Shown piece by piece: positions 46,073-57,854 of a DNA stretch of 64,000 nucleotides. Below the pieces are notes generated by a model that made no database searches, was not told where the DNA came from, and worked only from the letters and a program-made list of their open reading frames with translations. The stretch's first letter is position 1. Each line of letters opens with the position of its first letter. The stretch spans positions 175,923-239,922 of the forward strand of contig SKCR01038124.1 of NCBI GenBank assembly GCA_019454045.1, written 5' to 3'. The translations under genes and the position numbers were made by a program. This DNA is from Zanthoxylum bungeanum. Its lineage: Eukaryota > Streptophyta > Magnoliopsida > Sapindales > Rutaceae.

Positions 46073-47499
46073 ATGGGTTGCTTCCTTCCTTGCTTTGGTT
46101 CCTCCAAAGATCGCAAGCACCGTAAACGGAGACACAAGGTTCAGCCTTCTGTACACGTAAGTCCCCTGTCCGTCTTTTTTTCTTTTCTTGATTTTAGAAA
46201 TAGGGTTTTGTAACTTAGTTTCTTAATATGGATGTCCTGTTTCTTCAAGGAAACCCCATTACTAAGAGAACAATTGATGCTCAGTCCTGCCTGTGTTTGT
46301 GTATATGTGAAGCTCATCTGTTTGATGAATTTCCGCAGAGGAAAGCGAGTTACAATACTGTGCAACACTCTACAGTTTCAGTTTCTTCTGTTGTACAGGA
46401 AATCTCAGAAAAGCTTGTGATCCCTGTTTCAGAAGTTGGGTGAGTGAGAAAAAAAAAATTGAAGGGTTTCTTTTTTATTTCCTTTGAACAGCATTCATTC
46501 ATAATGTTTTGGGGTTTTGGTTGTAGGGTTAAGGCTGAGGAGCAGCTGAGTTTGGGTGCTCGAAAGAAAGTGACGTTCGACTCCAATGTCGAAACTTATG
46601 AGCATGTGTTTCCTGAAGAAGAAGTGGCTGATATTCTGCCTGAGGCCAGTGAAGATGGAAAGAAAGAGAAGGAGGTGGGTGCTGCGAAATCAAACCAGTC
46701 TCAGTCTTCTTCTGAAGCAACTTCGATTACAAGCTCAGGATCTTATCCTCCTATTCATAGGTACCAGAATTGCAGAGAAAGTGATGACAAAGGTGAGTTA
46801 GACTATACGGATAGTGATATGGATGATGATGACGATGATGAAGAGGATGATGGGGAACTGGATTATGATGATGTCTATGAGGATGATAATGATGGGATTG
46901 TTGAATCAAGAATTGCCTGGGGTAAAGTTCATTCAAAGGAGGTTAATAGTTCAATAGTGACTAGTGGATTCAATGAGGAAGGAGTGAAGTCAGTTATGGT
47001 TAACCAAGCTGTGAGAGACAGAAGTGCTTATGTTCATTCTGTTTTGAACCCAGTTGAAAATCTCACTCAATGGAGGGCTTTGAAAGCAAAGGGGAAACCA
47101 CAATTGAAGCAGCAGAAAGAGAATTCCGTAGTGGATCAAGAACCCCAATGTGCTTCGTTTAACTTGGAGCCAAGTTTTCAGGAAATGTCCCGCAGCTTCA
47201 AATCCAAGAAGGGAATCCAAGAAATAGCAGTGGATACTAGCCTTTCAAACTGGCTGTCTTCATCAGAAACTAACAAGAGCAGTGACTCAGTTTCTTTAAA
47301 CACGATGCCTGAGAAAGTCATGTCACAAGGATCATCAATTTCGGTGAGGAGCCAAGATGATAGGCCAATATTGGGTGCACTAACTCTTGAAGAAATCAAG
47401 CAGTTTACAGCTTATAATTCTCCAAGAAAGTCACCAAGTCGAAGCCCTGATGAGATGCCAATAATAGGCACTGTTGGGAACTACTGGAGTCCATCATGA
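46073..47499 (+). CDS. JASON-like protein, 385 residues
   Basis: Three exons: 46073-46156, 46339-46439 and 46527-47499, with GT-AG introns (cac|gtaagt...ccgcag; ttgg|gtgagt...tgtag). The sum is 1158 bases in frame. The protein starts MGCFLPCFGSSKDRKHRKRR: Gly2 and Cys3 suit N-myristoylation and palmitoylation, followed by a basic stretch. A KKVTFDSNVETYE motif lies near residue 72, a strongly acidic tract of Asp/Glu at about 152-185, and the C-terminus has PILGALTLEEIKQF (about 341-354) and DEMPIIGTVGNYW (about 369-381). This N- and C-terminal pattern is what I know from plant JASON-type proteins, named after an Arabidopsis gene acting in meiotic organelle/spindle organisation of pollen. No enzyme domain. 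Function of this paralogue is unknown. It converges on CesA4. Confidence 0.75.
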
Positions 47500-48681
47500 A
47501 GCAGTGCCAAGGATTGTGGTTCAGCATCTTCGTACAAAGGAATACCAAACACAACCAGTTAGTACAGAGAGGTAGGCATATATGAAGTGAAGTCTAGTGG
47601 GAATTTTTATGCAATAAAGGTGTTTGTGAGCTCTTATTTAGTTTATGGGTAGTACAAGATAAGAAAGTTAATTGGCATTTTACGCCATTTCAGACGAGGT
47701 TAGAGAGAGCTTTGAACAGGGGTACTGCCGAAGCTTACTCTACTCATCATACAAGATTGTGAGATGGCTTGTAGTGTTTTTCTAGGTGTTCGTCATCTCT
47801 TGTTTTATGATTACTACTTTTGTGAATACTAATATCATGTGTGTCCTTTTGTTTATTAATTTATTATTTTTGTAATTTTAATGCAATTTTAGTTTGTTAT
47901 TTATTTTGTTCATGTCATTAAAAAGATAATAATAATTTGTTCGTATATCTTGCTTCTAAATCAAGTTTCCTTTATTTTCTCCACTGATCAGCCATCCAGT
48001 AGATGGAAATCCAATGAAAATATAAACACTATGCTAATAGTTTATATCACAACTTAATCAATGAGTGACACATAAGATGTTGAGATACAAATTAAGAAGT
48101 ATAGTATTTACTTTTATATAAATGCATCAAAATATTAAACTAATAAATTTATAATGTAATAAAGTGCATACTAGCATTTGTGGCCATGGATCAAAATATA
48201 GATTGGATTCCTTTAATCTCAAGTTATTAAATGTGGTATTGTTACCAGTTATTACATCTTGCCTACAAGAAGACAGTTACAGTTTCTGAGTGAAACATGC
48301 TCTAAAAATCCTCCTGAATTCTGATAGAGATAGTTTTATGCCATGAATTTAGAATGAGCTTAAGTACCTGAAATATATGAAGATATATCAATCATCATTT
48401 TGTTCACTAAATTGGAATTCAGATGCCATACAAGGAGAGGAGCTTTAAACTGAATTGAATTTGATTTTTGTCCTTCAAATTACAAAAAATTGTTCTTATA
48501 CCCTTAAGAGTGCATGATGCCAATGGCAAAATTTTTCACACATAACCAACAGAACACAAGGACTATAACCTATATAATATGCTAATCAATCTCTCAATAA
48601 CTTCAAAACATTTTGCAGAAACATCCAAGCTAAAGCAGCATACAGCATAACAGAGAGAGGAAAGCACCCAAAAAAGCAAGA
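47500..48681. other. 3' UTRs and spacer between two convergent genes
   Basis: 47500 to about 47900 is the likely JASON-like 3' UTR (T-rich, 'aataaagg' at about 47614, 'taatgcaatttt' further on). About 48570-48681 is the likely CesA4 3' UTR on the minus strand. Between them AT-rich DNA without a gene. Confidence 0.5.
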
Positions 48682-51600
48682 TTAGCATTCCACTCCACAC
48701 TGTTTGAGAAGTGGACCTGTTTGCTTTGGCAAGAAAGGATCAATTCGAACCCAAAGCAGAGAGAAAATCGATGCCAGAAGTACTGACCAGAGGACAACAA
48801 TGGTAGGAGTCCTGTTTTGTCTTCCCATCAAACCTTTGAGGAAAGGATAGAGATGAACAATGACCCAGAAGGCAAAAAATAGCTTTCCAAATAAAGGACC
48901 CCACGAGCCATAGCCATTGTTGATTGCATCAGAAACTCCCGCCACAACTCCCACCATGTTCAATATTATAAGAGTGGTTGGCGGGATGAGAAGTGTAGTC
49001 CACTTGAACAGATAGAGGTCACCGAACTCTTCATCTTCTGCTGCTTTTGCTGTTACAGTGAAGTTGGTATCAACTCCAGCTAAGACTTTGAGTAGGCCTT
49101 GGAAGACGGCAAAAAGATGTGCAGAGACACCGCCAATAACCCAAAATTGCTCATTTCTCCACCAGTCCTCAATGCTAACACCACTCCATCGAAGCTCAAG
49201 CACACCTGTTACAATGATGGAGAGGAAAAGTGCCAAGAACCATATGCTAGCAAGGTTGTTCAGCTGCAGTAAACAAAATTTTGGTAAGAAAATTTCTCAG
49301 TAAGACACAGAAATGAATAAATAAATTCCGAAACAAATTAGAAATTCTACTTACGGTGGGGATGATGAATTTTCCAGTCAAAAGGCAGACAGCAGGAAGA
49401 GTACAGTAGGCAAGTAAAGGAATGGAAGTGAAAGGATAGACAATGGTGTTGGTGTAAGCAAGCCTCTCTAGCCATTTCAGCTTTCCACCAAAGCCATACC
49501 ATAACGGGCAGTGACGACTAAGAAAAATTTCAACAGAGCCAAGAGCCCATCTCAGAACTTGGTGCAATCTATCTGATAGATTTATGGGAGCTGATCCCTT
49601 GAATGCTGGTCTCTTTGGGATGCAGTACACTGACTTCCATCCTCTACAATGCATCTTAAATCCAGTCAAGATATCTTCTGTAACTGAACCATAAATCCAT
49701 CCAATCTGCAAACAGAACAAATTATTACATTCATAAAAATTCATTGGCATGTTCAACATAATTGAAAAATAGAGAGGAAAAAGAGCTTGTTAAAATCTAT
49801 TACCTCTTTCCCCCATTCAGTTTTCTCTTCATAGCCACAGCTTATGACATGAATGGCTTCTTTAATAAGTGATGTGCTACTAGTCCCTTCAGGATGGCCA
49901 CCATCTTCCTTGAGAGTTGAAGCAATGAAAACAGGGGACTGTCCAAACCGTTTCTCGAAATTTTTCTGTGACATTAGTGATGCTTTCTCTAACTCATCAT
50001 ATCCTTCGAGTCCTTCTTCAATTTCTTCGAGATCAAAGACAGGTGCTGATCCCTTCCTCACGTAGTTCTTCCCCATCATTTTCTTCTTCTTGCTGTATAG
50101 ACCGCTAAAGAACCCGCGTTTTTCACCTTTCTTCTTAGATTTTGACTTCCTAGAACCACCACAGCAGCAGCAGCACCATGAAGGCCAGCAGTCACAGGTC
50201 ATCTTAGGCCTCTTTTCAGAAACTGGTGGATCATAGCCGTACAATGCCTGCCTGTTGAAGACACATCCTGTTCCAACGTACACTGGTCCTTGGATCCCAT
50301 CTAGGCCTAACATGTTTATCTATAACACAAACAAGATGGAAATATCATTGGCCGCCAAAACAAGAAAATTACACTACAATGAAAAATGAAGTGTTGATCT
50401 GTTTTTAATAAAAGAATGTTCATCAGATTAGCATGACTCACATCAAAGAATACAATGTTTCGATTAGCATATCTATCGTGACGATCAATACCATCAAATC
50501 TCTGAGGAAACTGGACATAGCAGAGCTTTTTCCCGAGCTGTGGGTCCATTAAGAAGCACATTGCTTCCCTTACAGCCTTGCTGTTGTTGATGTAGTGATC
50601 ACAATCCAGATTCAACATGAAGGGTGCATTGGTGAGCACTGCAGAGACTCGAACCTACATTAAACAAATCAAAGAAAAAAAAGTAAGAACTAATAATTGG
50701 ATCTGTCTCCGAAATGCTAAACAGGAATTGAATTATAATTTAGAAGAAAACCACTAACCAGAGCATTCATGGCACCAGCTTTCTTGTGGTGATTATAACC
50801 AGGCCTTTTCTCACGGGAAACATACACAAGACGCGGCAGCTCCTTTCCTTCTACATCAAGTGTGCCCTCACTTCCCAAATATACCTGCACAGAGCAATAA
50901 CTTTCAGTTGAAATCTGATATCAAGCAGTTTGACAAGGGAAAATGAAAAATTGATAAATGATATAATCTTGTGAAACCTGAATCATTCCAGGATGATCAC
51001 GAATGTTGTTCCCAGGCCATGGGGTGCCATCCTGCATCACCCATCCTTCTTCTGGTTTCTTTTGAGCCTTTGATACCAGTGCATTGATCCTCACTTTGAA
51101 TTCTTCATACTCTCTCTACAACCCAACACAAATGCAAAATCCCATTAGTCTCATTTAAAATGAGACAATGAGAGAGACAAAATGTTCACTCCCAAACTTA
51201 CTTTCACGGCTCTACGGTCCTTAACAAAAGTTGGCTGAACCTTGTCTTTCAAGTAATCAATCTTCTGAGAGAAGTAAAATTCAGGAGTCCTTGGCTCAAC
51301 ACTATACTTCTTGCAAAACGGCACCCATCTCCTTGCAAACTCAGCAGTTTCTGACAGTGTATCAAAAAGCAGCATCGAAGCACCATCATCCGAAACATAG
51401 CAGCTCACCTTATCAACCGGATAATCCACAGACAAGATTGATAGAACAGTGTTTGCAGTAATGATCGGTGGTTCCTTGAGAGGGTCAACAGTACTCACAA
51501 AAACATCAACTGGGGCAAGACTATTAGGCTCTCCCTCGCGCTCAAACCTCGCGGATAGGCGATCAAGGTAAGTTTCACGAGTGATGGGGAACCATTTGGG

Positions 51601-54069
51601 GAATTGGTCAAGTATCCAAGAGAAAGCAAACCAAACTTCGCAAATTACAGAGATAATCCAGAGTGGAAATGCATCATAGGCTGGAGTTAAGATACGAAAA
51701 CGGAGAAAGAAGGCCAGAATGAACAAACGGAGAATAATAACTATGCGATATGGATTGATTTTGCTGGAAGGAATGGGGACTTTTCGCCACAGAGGCTGTC
51801 TGGCTTCAGCCATGCTGCAAAATGAAAGGTGTCAATTTATAACATTTTGATGATTTAAAAGGACATGAAAAGTATATAGATGGGAAAATTATAAGTACAA
51901 TCTTACAGGAAGTCATCATCTTCATCTCCTTGATCATTGCCTCCATCATCTTTAGTGACTAAACCTCTCTTTTCTTGCCTGATTTTCCATTTTTCAACTC
52001 TTTCTTGCCATTCTGCACTGCTGTAACCCTCTTTATCAACTTCAAAATCCTTACCAGCAACTGCATTGATCCTCATCCAATATCAACCCATAAGCAAATA
52101 CACATATTCAAAAGAAGCACAAATGTGGAATTCTCAAAAGAAAAACACAAATTTGCATGCATATATACTTACCACTTCCTGCAAATGAACCTGGGCCATT
52201 GAGAAATTGGTTCTGGTTATTGTCTCCATTTTCCTGCAAAATTCACCATTTTGATCAATATAAGTGTCTAATTTCTTAATGTTTCAATACTATATTTAAT
52301 AACTGCATTGGTGAAGCAGTATGGTGTATAAGACAATTTTATTTGGGGTTATTTATATTTTAGTACTTTGTAAAATAACAATTAGGTATTGCCAAGTATT
52401 AGTAAAATTATAATTTATTATAACAAAGTTGTACGAAATATAATATTTTACTATTTTTCCATTGAAATCTTAGTTGACTGTAATATTAGATCTAATAACC
52501 ACTAGAGTTATTAGTCTGGTGGTCTCATGCCCCATGATAAACTTGCAGGTGTGAATTTAAAATATAAATATAAATTGACAAAAAAAAAATTAGTTAGATC
52601 TAGTTTAACTTTAATTGAATGTAATTTATCAAAATTTGCAATAACTAGTCAAATATAAATAATTCATTTTATTGTTGTCCATATTTCTGCTTTCAAGTGG
52701 ACAGTGGTTATCTTAACCAATATAGCCTTCTAAGATTGTATACAGTGACATAGTCGAGAATTTTATTCAGCCGACAATTTTGTTCAGCCGAGGTAAGTTC
52801 AAAATTTATTATAATTATTTTTAAAAAATCGGATAATAATATATAACAAAAAAACTATAATATTTATTTTATAATACTTTTATTACTAAATGAGAATTTG
52901 TGTAATGAAAACGATGCATAATAATTTTTTTTCAATTTATGCTTTAGATTTGTAAGCAAAGCTTCACTTTAATGGAATATTATTAGGGTTATTTATGTTT
53001 TACTATTAAAGTTATGATAAAATAACAATTGGGTACTATGAATATTAACATATTACACTTTACTACTAAACCTATATAAAATTTAACATTTTACTACTTT
53101 TCCATCTAAACCGTTAGTTGACCTTTAAAAAGAATGTTTTATCTAGGGGTGTTTATGGGTCGGGTCGAGTTTTTTTGAAATTTTTGAGACCCGAGTATAA
53201 TTATAATTTTTACTTTTATTTTATTTTGAGGATAAAATTAGGGGTGTACATAGGGTCGGTTCAACTTGGAACCAGATCCAACCCGATCCGATCTGATCCG
53301 CGCAGGTTTCATACAAAAATAACGAGTTTTCGGGTTAAACCGACCCGACCCGGAATTTTCATGTTGGGTCACGGGTTTGACAGTAAAATCTGACCCTACC
53401 TGAAATTATAATATTTTTATTATTTTTCTAAAAAAATTATTTTTTTTTAAGTTTTCACTATTATTTCATTTATTTATTACTTTTGTTGTCTTGAAACATT
53501 ATATACATGATAATTTTCGGGACATAAAATAACTAATATTTATATTTTAAAATAAATAATTCATTAAAAAAATTATTTTTTTGGACGACCCGACTCGACC
53601 CAATCGGGTTTCACCTCTCAAATTTTGGGTTCAGGTTTCGGACCCGCATGATCCGATCCAATCGGGTCTCAAAAATTTAAAAAAACCCCAACCCGACCCA
53701 TGAACACCCATAGATAAAACAGTCTTTTTAAATATCAACTGACGGTCAACTAATGGTTTAGATGAAAAAGTAATAAAATGTTAATTTTTATATAAGTTTT
53801 GTACTAAAATGTAATATATTAATATTCATAGTACCCAATTGTTATTTTATCATAACTTTAATAGTAAAATGTAAATAACTCATATTATTATTAATTATAT
53901 AATGCCATTAAGAAAATCATAGGCGTTAGATGGTGGAGAATTAATGATAACAGTGACGAATGGATGTTAGTGAGATTAATAGACAAATTTAGAGTTTTCT
54001 TTTATTATTTGTAGATTTTTTTTTAACATGAAGAAATTAAATGAGCTAAATCTAAAATATATTTAAATT

Positions 54070-54106
<37 letters not shown>

Positions 54107-55612
54107 GGCATTAAGAAAAAATATCATTCTCTTCTATTATACTATTATTCATCGTGGGTAATCGATTTCTATGAAATCAAAATAACTAAATAAATTTTAA
54201 ATAATTGTATTTTTATATCAGAGACAAGGTAAAACTTTTCATAATTAATTGAATAATTAACATGGTTTTAAAACTTAACTGGGCATATGTCTCGGCGGAT
54301 CCTAATTATATAAGAGATTAGGGATTCGAACCCATATCAGATGGGTGAAGAGTGGCTGCAAATTTTTTTTTTTAAAAAAAAAAAAAAAAACCCCCATTTT
54401 TCAGTGTAAATTTGGACATAATATTTCCCATATAAGTGTTCATTATTTGAACATTCAATCAATAATGTAATGGTGTTTATTATTAGAAAGTACCGAGCGA
54501 GCAGTGACATGGTGATGATGCTGATCTTCTTGGTTATCATAGCGAGTCTTAATTTGAAACTCAATGTCAGAATCATCATCAAAGTTATCTTCCTCATCTC
54601 CAGCAACTCTAGGACAACCTGTGTGCAAGCTGAGCAAATTAATGAATCTATGTGTAGTGACGTAATCATAATATTGATTTAACGGGATACAATTTAATTA
54701 TCACAAAAAATAATAGATATTTCTCATTTTAGCCGGGACAAATCAAATTATCCTATTAACAAATCAGGTTTTTTATTAATTTATATGATACATGTTAACA
54801 AAATTTCTAATCTCACTTCCATTTGGCCTAATAGTACTTTGAGTTACTTTAAATTTTATGAGACATGCGAGTTCTTAAAATAAGACTCTTACTGATAAAG
54901 ATGAAAAAAAATGTCATATTTATACATTAAAAAATTAAAGTTTCTCTGATTTCAGAAGCTCTAATTTTGAGTTAAATTTGGAGACTTCAACCGACTGCCT
55001 GTATCGACTCTCCCAAAAACCACCGGTGTAAGCGGCTCAGCCACTGTCTTAAAAATGAAATAAAGGAGAGAGGAGAGGTACCCTTGAGACGGTTATAGCG
55101 AAGGTTGCAGCGAGGGCTCCCTTCACTCCTTTCATACTCGTAACAAGGCTTGCAAACAGGGAATCCACATTGATGACACGCCACAAACACCTCTCCATTT
55201 TCTTTAACTACTCCAATCTCATCTCCACAAACTCGACATATCTTTGATACACTACTCTCCCGCTGCTCTCATTATTTCATGCAAATAGTTTCATATTTTT
55301 TAAATTACTTTTGATTGTTACTCAACGTAGCTTTGATTAATAATTATTGGATAATAATAATTAGTAGCGTAGTCAGAATATTGATTGATTAAAAAAAAAA
55401 TGGTAGACGCTTTTCATTTTAGTGGGATAAGGTAAAATTATCTCATTAATATACTAGATTTTTCATTAATTTATAAGACATATTTTAATAAATTTTTGGA
55501 TTGAGTGAGGATGTTGCTCCGTCATATACGTGTGTTGCTATTAAAACACGCGTGACAGAAAATACGTACATACCTCTTCATTATGGGAACCAGGAGAAAC
55601 AAAGGCAGGCAT
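48682..55612 (-). CDS. CESA4: Cellulose synthase catalytic subunit, CesA4/IRX5 type (secondary wall), 1033 residues
   Basis: Plasma-membrane glycosyltransferase that polymerises UDP-glucose to beta-1,4-glucan within the rosette complex together with CesA7 and CesA8. Twelve exons on the minus strand: 55574-55612, 55082-55265, 54494-54618, 52173-52233, 51907-52060, 51202-51814, 50978-51115, 50759-50884, 50442-50654, 49804-50319, 49355-49705, 48682-49263; all borders are GT-AG and phases agree. N-terminal RING zinc finger (Cys 23, 26, 43, 46, 51, 54, 66), two membrane segments near 211-258, VSDDGAS (Asp 330-331), DCD (497-499), a Lys/Cys-rich class-specific region ([14 protein letters not shown]), TED (732-734), QVLRW (772-776), then six more membrane segments. 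The C-terminus [15 protein letters not shown] and the [24 protein letters not shown] segment point to the CesA4 class. The RING lacks the usual CPQ step before Cys66. All catalytic residues are intact. Confidence 0.96.
52345..52500. repeat. Partial relative of the Mutator-type element, CesA4 intron 3 flank
   Basis: 'ggggttatttatattttagtact...aaaataacaattaggtatt...ttttactatttttccattgaaatcttagttgactg' matches, with differences, one terminal repeat of 52986-53881. Only one end is present, so it is a broken copy. It lies in the intron between exons 3 and 4 of CesA4. Confidence 0.65.
52986..53881. mobile_element. Mutator-type long-TIR element in CesA4 intron 3
   Basis: Ends GGGTTATTTATGTTTTACTA and, inverted, GAGTTATTTACATTTTACTA. 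The inverted arms run for about 200 bases, including a 'gttttatctaggggtgtttatgggtcggg' part. A perfect 9-bp target duplication ATATTATTA lies at 52977-52985 and 53882-53890, the size made by Mutator-like transposases. The centre is rich in 'acccgaccc'/'gggtcgggt' motifs. No transposase. Confidence 0.85.
54240..54400 (-). repeat. Possible SINE fragment and homopolymer tract at the edge of CesA4 exon 3
   Basis: The minus strand has GGGTTCGAATCCC (about 54325-54337), a perfect tRNA-like B-box, followed by 'taattaggatccgccgagacatatgccc', which I associate with tRNA-derived plant repeats. No clear A-box. A T/A homopolymer tract (54362-54390) adjoins. Only ~100 bases from the exon 3 splice donor. 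Confidence 0.35.
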
Positions 55613-55730
55613 GGGAAGAAGTGGAAGTGAAAGGAAATAAGGAAGGAGATTGATGGAGGTGGGGTGGGGTGGGGTGGGAAGAATGGTATGTATGTATTAA
55701 TATTAAATAAGATGTGTGTGTTTGTGTCTA
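55613..55730 (-). promoter_or_regulatory. CesA4 5' UTR
   Basis: On the minus strand a CT-rich leader with three or four 'CACCC' steps (complement of 'ggtggggtggggtggggtggg', 55658-55679) precedes the ATG. 'TATTTAATATTAATA' around 55695-55709 could act as a TATA region. The exact start is not visible. Confidence 0.4.
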
Positions 55731-57854
55731 ACAAACTGCAGGTGAGTTGAGAGGTCGTAGGTTTGAGTCTAAGAGACGTCAAATTGATGCATCCATCTCA
55801 CTCACATTAGAGAAATAGAAACTTTAAAAAATAGTTTGCTTTCAAAATGCCAAATGCTTAGACCCAAAGGTATTGCTGCAGGGCAACACTACTTTGATGA
55901 TGCCTTTGCCTTTGCTTACGTACCCCACTTCACCTTCTTACAATTTTTTCCCTATTTAATATACACAATTGCCCTTGAGTTATCCGGTGAGAAAATGAGA
56001 GTAAATATTACTGTCATATGTCAAATGATGAAGGAAAATACCTAAGTTGATGAATCAATGATTTTAGATAGAGTATTATGACATCAAAAAATTCATATAA
56101 TCGACCATACATAATGGGAAAAAGCTTTTGTTTGGTTTGGTAATATACACAAGTGCTCTTCAATTGGCCTCCAAGGAATGTAGCGGGGTAATTTTAAGTA
56201 ATTGTATTTAACTTTTCATCTAAATTCAAATATTTGAGGAGGTAAAAAGTTAAAAAAAAATTTTATTTTATTTTTTAAAAAAACGTCCTTCAATTGGAGA
56301 ATATGATACTTTCATATATCTTACAATTTGTTTTTACGGGTATATGAGAACTTTTTATTGACTCATTTTATCATTGATGTTAAAATAATAAAAGAGAAAA
56401 AAAAAAAAAAAAAAAACCCATGTTTTAAAAACCGAATAAGTGGTTAAATCATTGATTTAAAAAATTTAATGGATTATTGATTCAATATGCTGACGTTATC
56501 ATGATGCTATAAATAATTTAAATTAATTAATATACACACTCACACACAAAAAATCAGTAATTATAATAATTTCTAACATAAAAAATTATAAAAAAAATAT
56601 AAATTTGTTATTTGTTATTTATTTATTTTTATTTTTATTTATTGGTTAGAGTTTATGAATTTTAAAAAATTTAATAATTTTTTTTTAGTTTAAGATTAAA
56701 AAATTCGGGTTTTATCGATTTATTAATTTTGACTGATATTTTGACAGCTAATTTTGGAGCTATATTCGAACCGGACTCATGGCGGATTCAACTGGTCAGT
56801 TTTCAAAACAATTGAAAGATAAATGTAATATCTTCAGGTACAAATTGAATATCCGAGGCATTTAGTATTTACAAATTAAAATTAATAAATTTGTTTGTTG
56901 ATATACATTACTACTCTTCAGCGATGTGTTATTTTGGTTAGATCACCAGATGAACGATTTAGACAAAATAATAACTGAGGAGAAACGAACGTTAACATCA
57001 TCAAACGACTATTTACATTACTTTAAATCTAAATTTCTCATGCTTTATTTGCACTTTCAGAATTGGCAAGATGTCATATTCCTTCCACCAGGCCATTGCG
57101 ATATTGACTTGACAATCTCACCTCACCTCACCTCACCTCTTGCTAGTACGTTGAAATATAAATTATTAGTGTTTATTAAGTATAATTTTAAAATATTAAT
57201 TTTGATCAGATTAATAAAGATCATGAGTTTTTCATCGAACGGACTGGTAAAATCACCTTTAACTTTCAAGTTACAATTACAAGTGCTTAAATCACAAAGA
57301 GGAAATCTTTTTGTACATGTTTTTACCACATAACATGACATTATCTAACAGAACGGATCAACAAGAATTAGCTGTTTCGCCAAATATTTTCTCAAAGTAA
57401 AAAAAAAATATGAAATCTCTTGATAATATATTTATAATAATTGTTAGTTAAAGTAACACTCTCAAACTAACCGTTAAAATATATTTACAGAAAGGAAATT
57501 ACAATAACAAAGCATAATGCGATTTTTTAGATGCACTGCAGATGCCTCTTTTTTTCCCCTTCAAGCATCTTGATCACCCATCATTGTTACCAAAGGTTTT
57601 TATCCCCTCTCAAACAGGGAAGGATTAGGAGGTTGAAGACTATCATAATTATAATCCACTTTGTTTATCAACCAAACTGAGTAGTCATAAGCAATTTTTG
57701 CCAACATGAGCATGGTGAAAAAAAAAAAAGGGAGAGGCCTTCAAGCTTCAAAAAACTCTATCCATCAGATAAGTTGGCTAACTCCAGCTTACTATAAAAA
57801 TGATCCTTCGAATGAGAATTGCCTTAACGCCTTGTCATTTGATGCGACTGTGAC
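55731..57854. other. Spacer upstream of CesA4 and downstream of the PHR1-type gene
   Basis: No gene supported. 'gtttggtttggta' at 56130-56142 holds two overlapping MYB46-type sites (RKTWGGT). A possible tRNA-like B-box 'ggtttgagtct' is at about 55762. About 56420-56812 has imperfect inverted ends ('gttttaaaaaccg', 'cagttttcaaaac') and may be an old MITE. 57500-57854 is the likely 3' UTR of the PHR1-type gene. Confidence 0.45.
56130..56142. promoter_or_regulatory. Two overlapping MYB46-type binding motifs upstream of CesA4
   Basis: GTTTGGT at 56130-56136 and GTTTGGTA at 56135-56142, both fitting the secondary-wall MYB consensus (ACCWAMY on the other strand). About 520 bases upstream of the CesA4 ATG. 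MYB46 is an established activator of secondary-wall CesA genes. The motif is short and could occur by chance. Confidence 0.4.

Noticed and set aside
46444..47499. 351-codon frame starting in the JASON-like intron 2
   Set aside because: Its first 28 codons are intron. The splice acceptor at 46526/46527 and the two upstream exons give a better protein.
56926..57333. 135-codon plus-strand frame between CesA4 and the PHR1-type gene
   Set aside because: Low complexity, AT-driven codon use, no recognisable motif, and no promoter or splice context.
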